Shown here one piece after another: positions 1 through 14,100 of a stretch of DNA of 60,000 nucleotides. How positions within the stretch are numbered: the stretch's first letter is position 1; each line of letters begins with the position of its first letter. The notes under the pieces were generated by a model. That model saw nothing but the letters and a program-made list of their open reading frames with translations, did no database searches and had not been told where the DNA came from. The position numbers and the translations under genes were made by a program. The DNA is from Liolophura sinensis (lineage: Eukaryota; Mollusca; Polyplacophora; Chitonida; Chitonidae), in contig NC_088302.1 in assembly GCF_032854445.1 (NCBI RefSeq), forward strand, positions 1,428,001-1,488,000. The letters run 5' to 3'.

Positions 1-572
1 CCGAAGAGCGCCCCTTTTTGAAGTTGGCATCAGCCATTATGTTTTCCCCAGATTGACGTCCCCACTTGTGCCCCTTGTTTAGGCACCAGAAATGTTCTGT
101 TTGGGACATTCCATATTAAGCAGAAAGGTTAGTCAGGTATAAGGATAAGTATCTCCCGTCAATAGCATCTCAGGGGTCATATAATAGGATACCGGCAGAA
201 ATAGGAAGTGGAACGTACTACGCCATTTCAGTGATGCTGCACATTCCACTGCAGCATCATCAGGGCGACGTCACAGTGGGTAGATCAAATACGTCACAGA
301 CAATACCGCAGAATGCAACATGTGTTACGTGTCACAACAAAAGACTTGCGATACACAGGTCCTATGTAACACTAGCGCCACCTTGTGTGAGAGGAAAATC
401 TGCAGGTACCCCATTGGTATGCTTTCCCGAGCTCTCATTGACAGTCACCAACTCAGTAATGCCAGGGAAAATGTGGTTTTTAGAAAATCTATCCTTTTAC
501 TGATACATTGTTGTGATGTGAAATCCTTTTTAGAGGCACTTGAAACGGCAGGTGATTTTCCAGATCCAAACG

Positions 573-928
573 ACCTTTCCCAATGACTCAGTTGGTAGAG
601 TGTTAGCCTTGGGAGCAGGAGATCCAGGGTCATTTCTGGGCCTGGTCAAACCTAAGATTTTAAAAGAGGAAGTTGTAACTTCCTTGCTTGGCATTCAGCA
701 TTAAAGGGAAGTGCAACGACTGGTTGGCCCGTATCAGTATAATGGCTTGGATGCTTACTTGCCTTCGGTATAAAGTTGTCTCAGTGAAGCAGCACTAGAT
801 AAAAGTGCGGTGGAAATCCGTCCTGCAACAAGGAAGCACATTACATGCACTCTAAGGATTCTTTTGTTGTCCTATTCCTGAAAAATTGTCAAGTACGATG
901 TTAAACCCCAAGCACTCACAATCACTCC
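573..928 (+). mobile_element. tRNA-derived SINE, family A (diverged full-length copy)
   Basis: It starts with a tRNA-like head (GACTCAGTTGGTAGAGTG as A box, GGAGATCCAGGGTCATTTC as degenerate B box). The body contains GTAACTTCCT and CAGTATAATGGCTTGG, and the tail GTACGATGTTAAACCCCAAG is followed by CACTCA-type repeats. Further copies lie near 9689, 11860, 17334 and 51284. Confidence 0.8.
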
Positions 929-1480
929 AAATCCATACAGGGAAGTTTACATACAAGGAAGGACAAGGATGGTGTTTTACAGGCAATGTAGGTCAGAGGT
1001 GTTCAGTGATTTGAGGTGAGGCTCCCCTGGGGTGCTTACACTGTTTTATTATATACCTCTTGTCTGTGTAGGATTAGCCTTATCTCTGAATTTTGCTCAT
1101 GTCTACTTTTGATATAATGTTTGTTGGTTCCTTTCTTTCCTTCAACAACTGAACATGCATCAGCATGGTTTATAACTGTTTTATTATACAATGTATATCT
1201 GTGGTCAGGATAATATACTTGTGAAAGTATCCATACATATCAACAATAAAATCATGATCAGAAATGAACCTCAAATGAAATTAAACTTTCTTTGTCTCAC
1301 TTTCATGTTCACAAGTCGCTTAAGTGCAATAAAACTCGATACCAGGTTGTAATCAGCAATTAATATATAAATGAGCTCAATCTGGACAAGAATAAAACTC
1401 AATTTTCAGTTTCCAGTTGGAAAAAATTTGGACTTCTCTGAATCCCTGAGGACAAGACTGAGTGGTGTGATGTGTTCTCC

Positions 1481-1692
1481 CTTGAGACCACTTGCCCAAG
1501 ACCAGTGGGGTTGTTTGTGCGAATCCATTTGTCACCTGTGTCATTGGCTTCCTTGAGACCACTTACCCAAGACCAGTGGGGTTGTTTGTGTGAATCCATT
1601 TGTCACCTGTGTCATTGGCTTCCTTGAGACCACTTGACCATGACCAGTGGGGTTGTTTGTGTGAATCCATTTGTCACCTGTGTCATTGGCTT
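1481..1692. repeat. 71-bp tandem repeat, three copies
   Basis: Units start at 1481, 1552 and about 1623 with CTTGAGACCACTTGCCCAAG-like sequence and end TGTCATTGGCTTC. Open frames on both strands here are products of the repeat. Confidence 0.85.
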
Positions 1693-2012
1693 CATTGCAT
1701 TTATCTCATTGGTTCTGTGGTACTGAGTGGTTTGCCGTGGTTTCCATCCAGGCTTTCTCATGTTCTACATTTGCAAATCTGACAGATTATGTATTAAGTA
1801 AGACTTTCTTGAGGACCCTGTAGATGGAATATACTCCTTAGGTTATCTTTGAGAAAAAATAAATAAATATGAACATCAATAGTATTTTTTAAAATACATA
1901 AAATGCAATGGAGTTTCTGGACCCACTTTTTTGGCTGAGTTCTGGTGAGGATTGAGCCATGGTTGATTTTGTAGACAAAGGTTTTCCTCACAAGTCTTTT
2001 GTATGTTTTCAG

Positions 2013-2137
2013 CTGCATGGAGAGTGATCAAAACATGGCTAAATCAGAAAGCTGTAGAGAAGATCAAGTTTGTGAACAAACCTGACATCCAGGAGTACAT
2101 CAACAAGGACCAGCTGTTGGAACACATGGGAGGAACT
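2013..2137 (+). CDS. MOSPD2: MOSPD2 exon 1 in window: end of CRAL-TRIO domain
   Basis: 125 nt following the acceptor TATGTTTTCAG and ending at GTGAGTGTG. Read from its third base it gives 41 residues beginning AWRVIKTWL and ending QLLEHMGGT. This is the classic C-terminal end of a CRAL-TRIO lipid-binding domain: a last helix and strand, a YI pair, then LPxxxGG-like HMGGT. The exon starts with two bases of a split codon, so an upstream exon must exist outside or at the far left of the window. Confidence 0.9.
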
Positions 2138-5100
2138 GTGAGTGTGACATTACCTGGTTTGAGGTAGTTCCACCCCTGGTAACCAGATGATAAATTACAT
2201 TGAATGAAAATGTATTCCATTAAAGCACACACCAGTCCTGGGCCCAGTTTCACAATGATACATGTACGATAATCGCACATAAAGGACTATGGTGCAGTAA
2301 TAGTGATGTGCAAAATATCGCACAACAAATGTACGATAAAAAAATATTGCACGCTGCTTTGTACAACTAGACCCATAGTCGTACTGTTTGAGCGTTATGA
2401 ACTATTATCCCCACATAATTTACTCACTTGTGGATTATTGGGACTCTGAACCAGGTGCCTAATTTGCATAATCTGTCAAGTTTGTTTTGGTTATTGTATC
2501 CCCTACCGCACTTTGGCAGCAGCCTGTGGATAGTTGTGGGTTCCCCTGAGCACTGCCATGTTTCGTCTCACCATAATGCTGGCTGCCATCATACAAGAGA
2601 AATATTCTTGAGAACAGAAACACCAATAAATAATTCCTCCTCCCTCATAACTTATCAGCTTTGTGAAACCATCATGGAACTTGAACACTGATGTAGTGTG
2701 GCTATTTAGATCAAAGAAACTTCTTCCTGAGGTTTATGTGTTGGATTGTGTCATACTTACTGCCAAACAGAATCTCATTGGTTCACAGGGAAATTTTTTG
2801 GGGCTGCACAGGTTAATATATGTAGATGCAGCCATTATTTCAAACACTGTCTTGGATTCGCTTTTGTGTCAGTTTTGCTCAATAAATATGTTGCTGCTAA
2901 TGTGTGAATTACCATATTCATGTAAACTTGTGTTGTTTAAGTGAACATGAATCACTACCCAAATGATCACCCTTTCCCAGTGATAGGACAAGGCATGGTT
3001 GAATCACAGCCCTGTTTCCTCACCCTTTCCCAGTGATATGACAAGGCATGGTTGAATCACAGCCCTGTTTCCTCACCTTTTCCCAGTGATATGACAAGGC
3101 ATCGTTGAATCACAGCCCTGTTTCCTCACCCTTTCCCAGTGATATGACAAAAGATATGGTTGAATCACAGTCCTGTTTCCTCACCCTTTCCCTGTGATAT
3201 GACAAGGCATGGTTGAAACACAGCCCTGTTTCCTCACCCTTTCCCAGTGATATGACAAGGCTTGGTTGAATCACAGCCCTATTGCATCGCCCTTTCCCAG
3301 TGATATGACAAGGCATGGTTGAGTCACAGCCCGTTTCCTCACTTTTTCCCATTGATATGACAAGGCATGGTTAAATCACAGCTCTATTTCGTCACCCTTT
3401 TGCATTGATTTGACAAGGCTTGGTTGAATCACAGCCCTGTTTCCTCACCCTTTCCCAGTGATATGACAAGGCATGGTTAAATCACAGCCCTGTTTTCTCA
3501 CCCTTTCCCAGTGATATGACAAGGCATGGTTGAATCACAGCCCTATTGCATCACCCTTTCCCAGTGATATGACAAGGCTTGGTTGAATCACAGCCCTATT
3601 GCATCACCCTTTTCCAGTGATATGACAAGGCTTGGTTGAATCACAGCCCTGTTTCCTCATCCTTTCCCAGTGATAACACAAGGCATGGTTGAATCACAGC
3701 CCTGTTTCCTCACCCTTTTCCAGTGATATGACAAGGCATGGTTGAATCACAGCCCTGTTTCCTCACCCTTTCCCAGTGAAATTACACGGCATGGTTGAAT
3801 CACGACCCTGTTTCCTCACCCTTTCCCAGTGATATGACAAGGCATGGTTGAATCACAGCCCTGTTTCCTCACCCTTGCCCAGTGATATGACAAGGCATGG
3901 TTAAATCACAGCCCTGTTTCCTCACCCTTTCCCAGTGATATGACAAGGCTTGGTTGAATCACAGTCCTGTTTCCTCACCCTTTCCCAGTGATATGACAAG
4001 GCTTGGTTGAATCACAGCCCTGTTTCCTCACTTTTTCCCATTGATATGACAAGGCATGGTTGAATCACGACACTGTTTCCTCACCCTTTCCCAGTGATAT
4101 GACAAGGCATGGTTGAAACACAGCCTTGTTTCCTCACCCTTTCCCAGTGATATGACAAGGCTTGGTTGAATCACAGCCCTATTGCATCGCCCTTTCCCAG
4201 TGATATGACAAGGCATGGTTGAGTCACAGCCCGTTTCCTCACTTTTTCCCATTGATATGACAAGGCATGGTTAAATCACAGCTCTATTTCGTCACCCTTT
4301 TGCATTGATTTGACAAGGCTTGGTTGAATCACAGCCCTGTTTCCTCACCCTTTCCCAGTGATAAGACAAGGCATGGTTAAATCACAGCCCTGTTTTCTCA
4401 CCCTTTCCCAGTGATATGACAAGGCATGGTTGAATCACAGTCCTATTGCATCACCCTTTCCCAGTGATATGACAAGGCGTGGTTGAATCACAGCCCTATT
4501 GCATCACCCTTTTCCAGTGATATGACAAGGCTTGGTTGAATCACAGCCCTGTTTCCTCACCCTTTCCCAGTGATATGACAAGGCTTGGTTGAATCACAGC
4601 CCTGTTTCCTCACCCTTTTCCAGTGATATGACAAGGCATGGTTGAATCACAGCCCTGTTTCCTCACCCTTTCCCAGTGAAATTACACGGTATGGTTGAAT
4701 CACGACCCTGTTTCCTCACCCTTTTCCAGTGATATGACAAGGCATGGTTGAATCACAGCCCTGTTTCCTCACCCTTTCCCAGTGAAATTACACGGTATGG
4801 TTGAATCACGACCCTGTTTCCTCACCCTTTCCCAGTGATATGACAAGGCATGGTTGAATCACAGCCCTGTTTCCTCACCCTTTCCCAGTGATATGACAAG
4901 GCATGGTTGAATCACAGCCCTGTTTCCTCACCCTTGCCCAGTGATATGACAAGGCATGGTTAAATCACAGCCCTGTTTCCTCACCCTTTCCCAGTGATAT
5001 GACAAGGCATGGTTGAATCACAGCCCTGTTTCCTCACCCTTTCCCAGTGATATGACAAGGCTTGGTTGAATCACAGCCCTGTTTCCTCACTTTTTCCCAT

Positions 5101-8100
5101 TGATATGACAAGGCATGGTTGAATCACGACCCTGTTTCCTCACCCTTTCCCAGTGATATGACAAGGCATGGTTGAATCACAGTCCTGTTTCCTCACCCTT
5201 TCCCAGTGATATGACAAGGCATGGTTGAATCACAGCCCTGTTTCCTCACCCTTTCCCAGTGATATGACAAGGCATGTTTGAATCACAGCCCTGTTTCCTC
5301 ACCCTTTCCCAGTGATATGACAAAAGACATGGTTGAATCACAGCCCTGTTTCCTCACCCTTTCCCAGTGATATGACAAGGCATGGTTGAAACACAGCCCT
5401 GTTTCCTCACCCTTTTCCAGTGATATGACAAGGCATGGTTGAATCACAGCCCTGTTTCCTCACCCTTTCCCTATGAAATTACACGGCATGGTTGAATCAC
5501 GACCCTGTTTCCTCACCCTTTCCCAGTGATATGACAAGGCAAGGTTGAATCACAGCCCTGTTTCCTCACCCTTTCCCAGTGATATGACAAGGCATGGTTA
5601 AATCACAGCCCTGTTTCCTCACCCTTTCCCAGTGATATGACAAGGCTTGGTTGAATCACAGCCCTGTTTCCTCACCCTTTCCCAGTGATATGACAAGGCT
5701 TGGTTGAATCACAGCCCTGTTTCCTCACCATTTCTCAGTGATATGACAAGACATGGTTGAATCACAGCCCTGTTTCCTCACCCTTTCCCAGTGATATGAC
5801 AAAAGATATGGTTGAATCACAGCTCTCTTTTGTCATCCTTTCCCAGTGATGTAACAAGGCATAATTAACACATTTCATACATGATTTGTGTTAGTTTGAT
5901 GCCAGTAAGGTGAGTTTGTTCAGAATAAGGTTGGTTATATGGGGTCAGTGGAAAGTACAGTACTTTTGGCATGGCACATGCTGTGTGTGGAGTAGACTTG
6001 ACTAGAGCAGTCTCCTGTGTGGTGTAATCTGGTGGCAGATGTGCTCACACTGGAAATCATAACCAGGTTGGGGGTGGGGTGGGGTGGGGGGTGGGGGAAT
6101 GCTGGCAGCAGGAAGGTGAGCGGTGGGAGGGGTCTGTGTGGGACTAGTCTACTGCACAACAGCTCAGACAACCCCAGGTCACAGGTGTAATAGGGCAGTG
6201 TCAGGTATGATTGGTAGTCCATGATGCTTTCTGCTGCATGTGCTAGTGACCTAGCTTCCTGGAGGCTGTGTTGGCTGTGACCTGATATGACAAGGTTTCT
6301 GCAGTATGTACTGGTAAGGCTCCACTTTTACAGGTACTTTTGTATTCACTTTGAAGCTTTCCTCACTAGTTCACAGGTGTCCAGCACATGGCTTGTTATT
6401 GTCACATGACCTGCTCCCTGTGTTAGTGTTAATGTCATGATATGTACAGGTGGCATTCAGGTTCATACACTCAATGTGTATATTGACTGGGACATGTTAG
6501 TGAATGTGTTATGGTTGCAGTGTGTTATTATTACAGTGTACGCCTTCAGATAGTATAAAGCCGAATCAGCATTTGATTAATTATATTAGTGTTTCACGCC
6601 ATACTCAAGAATGTTTCACTTAACGTTTACAACATTATGGTGGGAGATCCCACGATCTTGTGGAATCAACATTTGAGGAGCGTTGCAAATTCAAGTGTGT
6701 GACTCCTGCACGATCACAGTAGAGGTCAGAGTGGATGTTAAATATGCTCATTTTCAAAGGCTGTTACAATCAAATCAGAAATGGATACTTGGAATGATGT
6801 GAACTCGGTAGTTTTCATTCCGTTTCTCAGAGGATTGGGGTGACGTAGATTCCTATTTAAGGTGTGTGCTTTGATCCAGTTTCTCATTTCCAGGTGACAT
6901 GTAGTTCTGGTACCGCCACATATAGCTGCATGGCCCTCTGTGGGGTAGGCTGGAGACATGGAGGCATGGTTGTGCATTGGGAGCATGGCGGGCATTTGTT
7001 AAGCTGTCCTGGTGGCTTTTTGGGCTTGGGCCAGTATGGCATAGTACCAGTGTTACATAGCCTACAGCTGAGCCTTGTTGTAAAGACATGTTAATATCCC
7101 TCTGTGTGTATTACCTCCTCTACAGGACAAGTTCCAGTACTCCTATGATCCGACGGTCCAGAAAGGTTTTCTTGAGAACGGAAAGATTTCGCGCTCAGGG
7201 GCCAAAAAGCGGGTAAGTAGTTTCTGTGTGCTGTGTTCAGTTATTCCCCCATTATTGGGCCAGCTGTACCAGAATCTTGCAAAAGTAGACAATGGTTTAA
7301 CAGTTGAAATAGGTTTGGCCTTAGTTGTGACTATTTTTTTAGTGGTTATTTATCACCCTAATTTCCGCATGTCAGTGATACAGACAGGGAATCTTTTCTG
7401 TATTTCTGTATCCTCACATGTTCAGTAAATAAATAGAAGTTCTGATTGGTCAACAGAAGTTTCTGTCATAAAGCTTATCCACCAAAAAAAGTGAAAATAA
7501 AATATCAGACTACATCTTTAGTCCCCTGCCCAATAGGGGCTAGAGGTTTACAGCGCATCATAGTGAATTAAAACTTGTTGAAAATACTGCCTGTCATGAA
7601 TCCATATGTGAATCCAGTTTATTGTACATGGTGAAAATACAACTCCATAGAAACCACAAGTTTTGGGGTCACAATTGAATAAAATTCACCTCCTAAGGAC
7701 AGAAATTGCAGCAAATTTGCTGGAGAAAATCAAGTACTTGACATGTACGTGTAATTCAGAAGTTAAATAACACAGACATTGTCTAATATTGATTCATCCA
7801 TAAGTACATGTGCAAAGCGAAAAAGGGACCAATTTCAGCCTATAAAAACATTGTTTAATCAGCTGTCAGTGTGAGGTCAGTGGCCTGGAACATAGGGGCT
7901 TCACCCTGTAAACCAATGGGACGTCACACCCTGTTCTCCATTGACGTCACACCCTGTTCTCCATTGATCACTGAATCTGACACGTCATGGTTGGATTAAT
8001 AAATGGACTGCACCCCTATGTTACATCCTCTGTGGAAGAGAATGGGACATCACCCTGGCCTTGTGATGACATCATGACGTCATAATGCCTGAATTGGTGA

Positions 8101-11100
8101 CGTCACAATGCCTAACCCTATGACGTCACAATGCCTAACCCAATGACGTCATAATGCCTAACCCTATATGGCCTTGTAATGACATTATGATGTCATATTC
8201 CCTGACTTAATGACGTCACAAAGATTTTCTGGTAACGTTGACAATGTATGACATCATATTTCTCTTTGTGACATCTTCCCTGCATTATGACATCATTCTT
8301 TGATTCAGACATATCATTGGCTGTCAGCATGATTGTGATGTCACAGTAGAAACCTTGACACTCATGACAATGTAAACTACATGACCATGAGAACTGTAAG
8401 AATTGTGAAACCAAGGAAACAGATTTTATGAACAATGAGCCTCTGAGGTGATATGGTTGTTGTGTCTGACAAATTCTCTTGTGCTTTAGGCTGATAAACC
8501 CACGTAGGATGTTTGAGTTCAGAAGGTGAAGGATTTGTAAGGTAGATCAGCCGTTCAAGGATCATGTTCACTGTGTATTTACTGTTGTTCTTGCTTTGTG
8601 TTAAATGCCAGAAATTATTCATTTTATACTGGAATGTTCAGCATAACTCTCCACAAAAGTGAACGGAAATTGTTTTGTATAAAACAAAACCATGCACATG
8701 TTGTTTGCCTGTTTGAATTTTGTTAGAAGTTTGAGGCTATTATTTGCATTTGGTTAAACGAGTATGGCTTAATTTTGACAGAACTTGTTTGTGTGAAACT
8801 GACTCTGGTGTTTTCATCAACCTGACCCTGTGTTTTCATCAGTAAACTTGTAGGACTAACATTTAGTCATCAGTAAGTGTTTTCATCAATATACCAGTTG
8901 TTTTCATCAGTCTGACCCAGGTGTTTTCCTCAACCTGACCCAGGTGTTTTCATCAGTCTGACCCAGGTGGTTTCATTAATAATTTTGTAGGACTAACAGT
9001 TAGGATACAAACAAAACAATGTCTTTATGAACATGTCTTTTGTTACAGGTGACCTTTGCTGAAAATACAGTGTACAAAAGCTTCAGTAATGATAATATCA
9101 AAGAAGAAGACTCAAAATCAAAGGTAAAATCAAAGCAGAAGGGAATATTATTATTTGATGAACACAAATTTATGCAAACTTTTAATTTGATTTTGGAGAC
9201 AAAACTACAGTGGTTGGATTGGCCAATTTCTTGGCTTCATAACATATCACTCAGCACAGAAAATTGCCTTCAGAATATGCTTGAATAAACACCATGTGAA
9301 AAGGTTGAAGAATTACAGTAGTTTAAATTGCTTAAAAATACTGTAGAAAGAGTATATTTATGTTTAAAGATAAGTAAAGGTTTAAGATATGCACAGTGTA
9401 AACAGTGTAAAAAAATTGTTTGAAGAATACATTATGTTAGAATATTGATTTTGTTTGATGAAATGAAACACATTTGTGGTGTGATGATAAGCTGTGTTTG
9501 CCTCGCTTTCTCTGCCTATAAAGTCAACAGCGGTGAACAAAAACTTGAACATCAACCGTTCAGCCTTACAATCCAGACGGATGAACCGTGACGAGAATTC
9601 CTACATCGGCCGGCTCCTCACAATCAGGTACTGTGTTTATGTCTGCCCTTATGTGTTCCCTTGTACCATTATATGTAGCCATGTTCAGGACGGATTTCCA
9701 TCGCTCTTTTGTCTAGTGCTGCTTCACTGAGACCCCTTACCGGAGGCAAGTAAGTTGCCCCACCCAAATCATTATACTGAAACGGGTCAACCAGTTGTTG
9801 GACTATCCCCTTCATGCTGAACGCCAAGCGAGGAAGAACGTCCTCCTGAGAAGAAGGTCTCAGGTGTGACTCGACCCAGGATTGATCCTGGATCTACCAC
9901 TCCCAAAACGGACGCTCTAACCATTATGTGTGCCCCTTTTTTACACTTATGTGTATCCCTTTTTTATCTTTGTGTATTCATTATGTGTACTCCTTTTTAT
10001 CTTGTCTGTACGAAGTTAGGTGAGATATTGTAAGAGGGGGGAAAGTGGCAGTTGTCGGTGTCATTGGTGGTGTTGGGTTAAGCATTTATTTTTTAGCTCC
10101 TGTACGTGTATAATGGGCTTTCATTTGTTGATAGAAGGTTAAGCTTTTTTTTTAGCTCCTGTGTAATGGGCTCTCATACATGGATTGCAGGTTACGCCTT
10201 TTCTTTTAGCTCCTGTACATGTATAATGGGCTCTCATTCGTTGATTGAAGGTTAAGCATTTTTTCTTAGCTCTTGTATGCTGCTCTTTAATACATGGATT
10301 GAAAAGTAGACATTTTTTTTTGCTCCCTGGTTTAAGGTATGGTGTGTAAATGCACATTCTCGGATGGCAGGCTAAGCTTTTTTTCAGCTCTTGTGTATTG
10401 ACCTGTCACACCTGGATTGAAGGGTTTTTTTTTGCTGCGTAGTTTAAGGTATTAGGCCCTGTATAATGGCAATCATTCGTGGATCTCCAACATAGAGGGA
10501 TAGGAATTTTTGTTTTGTTTGTGTTTTTTTTACTACTATAGCATTCGTGGATCTCCAACATACAGAGATAGAAAGATATGTTTTGTTTGTGTTTTTTTTA
10601 TATTTCTTTTCACCTCTGTACATCTACAAAGGGCCTACTGATAGCATTGCCACACATAGTTCACAGATAGCCAATCATGGGAAGCGATTTGCACGTCAAA
10701 GGCAACTCCAATGAACACCCCACAATGAAATTTTTCTTACTAACATAGCATTCGTCTCCAACATACAGAGATAGAAAGATATGTTTTGTTTGTGTTTTTT
10801 TTATATTTCTTTTCACCTCTGTACATCTACAAAGGGCCTACTGATAGCATTGCCACCCATAGGTCACAGATAGCCAATCATGGGAAGCGATTTGCACGTC
10901 AAAGGCAACTCCAGTGAACACCCCACAATGAAATTTTTCTTACTAACATAGCATTCGTCTCCAACATACAGAGATAGAAAGATATGTTTTGTTTGTGTTT
11001 TTTTTATATTTCTTTTCACCTCTGTACATCTACAAAGGGCCTACTGATAGCATTGCCACCCATAGGTCACAGATAGCCAATCATGGGAAGCGATTTGCAC

Positions 11101-14100
11101 GTCAAAGGCAACTCCAGTGAACACCCCACAATGAAATTTTTCTTACTAACATAGCATTCGTCTCCAACATACAGTGATAGAAAGATATGTTTTGTTTGTG
11201 TTTTTTTTATATTTCTTTTCACCTCTGTACATCTACAAAGGGTCTACTGATAGCATTGCCACCCATAGTTCACAGATAGCCAATCATGGGATGCGATTTG
11301 CATGTCAAAGGCAACTCCAATGAACACCCCACAATGAAGTTTTTCTTACTAACATAGCATTCATCTCCAACGTACAGAGATAGAAAGATATGTTTTGTTT
11401 GTGTTTTTTTTATATTTCTTTTCACCTCTGTACATCTACAGAGGTCCTACTGATGAACGGTTGAACTGTATTATTGGTTTTAGTTTATAGGCTTTGTGAA
11501 TGTTTTTTATTGACTTAATTGATAGACTTTCATTTCAAAAATTTACCAGATATATAAACTTCAATTTAGGATGTAGGAATTCTCTTCACAGTATTTTGTA
11601 GTAAACAAAGAAATTAAGTCTCCATGCAGGGCAACAATTTCTTGTATAAAGGGGTTTAGAGTTATGGACTTAGCCAGATTTATCATTTTTGTTATCAAGA
11701 AAAGTTTCATGTAAGGCTTACGCAGTTTTATGCACATGCCTTCCTACATGTAGGATCAGAAGAAGGGTATTGGGTTCTTCTGGCGATTTTACAAGATTTA
11801 TCACCATTTTCCTGTTTTGTGGACACACATCAAGATTGACTTCTTTCTGAACAGAAAGAGGGCGGTAGATCCAGGGACAATCCTGGGTCGAGTCACACCT
11901 GAGACCTTAACAGAGGAAGATGGAACTTCATTGCTTGGCATTCAGCATGAAGGGGATAGTGCAACGACTGGTTGACCCTTATCAGTATAATGGCTTGGGT
12001 GGGGCAGCTTACTTGCCTTCAGTAAGGCGTCTCAGTGAAGCAGCACTAGATAAAAGAGCAGTGGAAACACGTCCTGCAACAAGGAGGCACATTACATGCA
12101 CTCTTAGGATTCCTTTGTCGTCATATAACTGAAAAATTGTTGAGTACGATGTTAAACCCCAAACGCTCACTCATTCCCTCATTCTGTTCGATTTTACCAG
12201 ATTTGTCACCATTTTCCTGTTTTGTGAACACACATTCAGATTGACTTCATCCTGTTTTCCTGAAAACACCCATTTCCACAGGCCTTCTTCGTATGTCTAC
12301 ACTTTCTTATGCAATCACTTATCTAGATAAGCTTTTTGTCTCTCTAACTTCTTTACCAGATTTGTAGAGTAAGAATTTACTTTTTCTGGTATATACAGTA
12401 TCTGTAGAGAGCTTTCCACATCTGTGTTAGTACTAGGAGCCTATGGCACTGGCCAATGCATATGCCTTCCTATCCTGTGACTGTTCCTATACTGTGACTG
12501 TTCCTATACTGTGACTGTTCCTGTACTGTTACTGTTCCTATCCTGACTATTCCTATACTGTGACTGTTCCTATACTGTGACTGTTCCTATCCTGTGACTG
12601 TTCCTATACTGTGACTGTTCCTATACTGTGACTGTTCCTATCCTGTGACTGTTCCTATACTGTGACTGTTCCTATACTGTGACTGTTCCTATACTGTGTA
12701 AACTGGAATGCTTAAACCATCCATGCAGACAGTGACTGTTGTCAACTGAGTATTTGCTCAACCAATCAGAGGGCTGCAGTTGTCACCCATAGTACAGGGA
12801 TAGCCAATCATGGGGAGCGATTTGCATGTCAAAGGCCACTCCAGATGAAGGCCACACCCCACAATGAAGTTTTTTAGGACTACCATATATAGCTCAACAC
12901 TTGCTCAGCCATTTACAGTGTTGGAATTGTTCACAGATTGCAGCATGCAGTTCACAGTTTGCATATCAAAGATGACTGCCTCAATTTTGTGCACAAAAAC
13001 TCCCAAAAATGACATCTTTAACACCACACTTCATAACTTTTATCTTTATTCTGATTCCATTGTCTAGTTGCTATAGCTGGCAAGCTGGTGGGATACTCTG
13101 ATTCCATTGTCTAGTTGACTGCTATGGCAGGTGGAGCTGGTGGGGTTCTCTGATTCCATTGTCTATTTGACTGCTATAAGCAGGCCAGCTGGTGGGATAC
13201 TCTGATTCCATTGTCTAGTTGACTGCTATAGCAGGCCAGCTGGTGGGATACTCTGATTTCACTGACTAGTTAACTGCTATAGCAGGCCAGCTGGTGGGAT
13301 ACTCTGATTCCACTGTCTAGTTGACTGTTATAGCAGGCCAGCTGGTGGGATTCTCTGATTCCACTGTCTAGTTGACTGTTATAGCAGGCCAGCTGGTGGG
13401 ATTCTCTGATTCCACTGTCTAGTTGACTGTTATAGCAGGCCAGCTGGTGGGATTCTCTGATTCCACTGTCTAGTTGACTGCTATAGCTGCCCAGCTGGTG
13501 GGATACTCTGATTCCACTGTCTAGTTGACTGCTATAGCAGGCCAGCTGGTGGGATACTCTGATTCCATTGTCTAGTTGACTGCTATAAGCAGGCCAGCTG
13601 GTGGGATACTCTGATTCCAGTGTCTAGTTGACTGCTATAGCAGGCCAGCTGGTGGGATACTCTGATTCCACTGTCTAGTTGACTGCTATAGCAGGCCAGC
13701 TGGTGGGGTTCTCTGATTCCAGTGTCTAGTTGACTGCTATAGCAGGCCAGTTGGTGGGATACTCTGATTCCACTGTCTAGTTGACTGTTATAGCAGCTTT
13801 GTGTACCCCTTTTTTACCTTTGTGTATTCCTTGTGTGTACCCTTTTTTACCTTTATTTGTATTCTTTGTCTACCCCTTTTTACTTTTGTGTCTTCTTTGT
13901 ATACCCCTTTTTTACCTTTTTGTGTTTTCTTTGTGTTCCCCTTTTAACTTTATGTGCTTCCTGTGGTAATGCTTCAGTCCTGTAAAACTAGGGTTCTAAA
14001 TGAGTACTTGCTGTATGGTGGGCATTCAGACATGTTTAGTTGGCTAAGAAGTAAATTTTTTTCTAATGACAAGTTTGAATGTTTTGCCAGCCCTGCTGAA

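Larger units (their letters stand above)
1..2012. other. Left flank, probably intron of the MOSPD2-like gene
   Basis: I see no supported exon here. The region holds one SINE copy (about 573-928) and a three-copy 71-bp repeat (1481-1692). The open stretch around 231-586 has no recognisable protein signature. Because the first visible exon starts mid-codon, this stretch should be intron or should contain an exon I cannot recognise. Confidence 0.6.

Noticed and set aside
231-586. Overlapping plus-strand frames as an upstream MOSPD2 exon
   Set aside because: Neither frame shows CRAL-TRIO-like sequence, and I could not support a splice pair giving the needed phase.
3110-4252. Minus-strand frames with HALSYH-type repeats
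   Set aside because: Products of the 53-bp array; no splice or start evidence.
9529-9531. Alternative acceptor CAACAG before CGGTGAAC for MOSPD2 exon 4
   Set aside because: It gives CGG TGA, an immediate stop, after the phase-0 exon 3.
13954-14090. Upstream extension of the MSP exon to an ATG at 13954
   Set aside because: The TTTTGCCAG acceptor at 14082-14090 and the codon split with the previous exon explain the frame; upstream sequence is intron-like.
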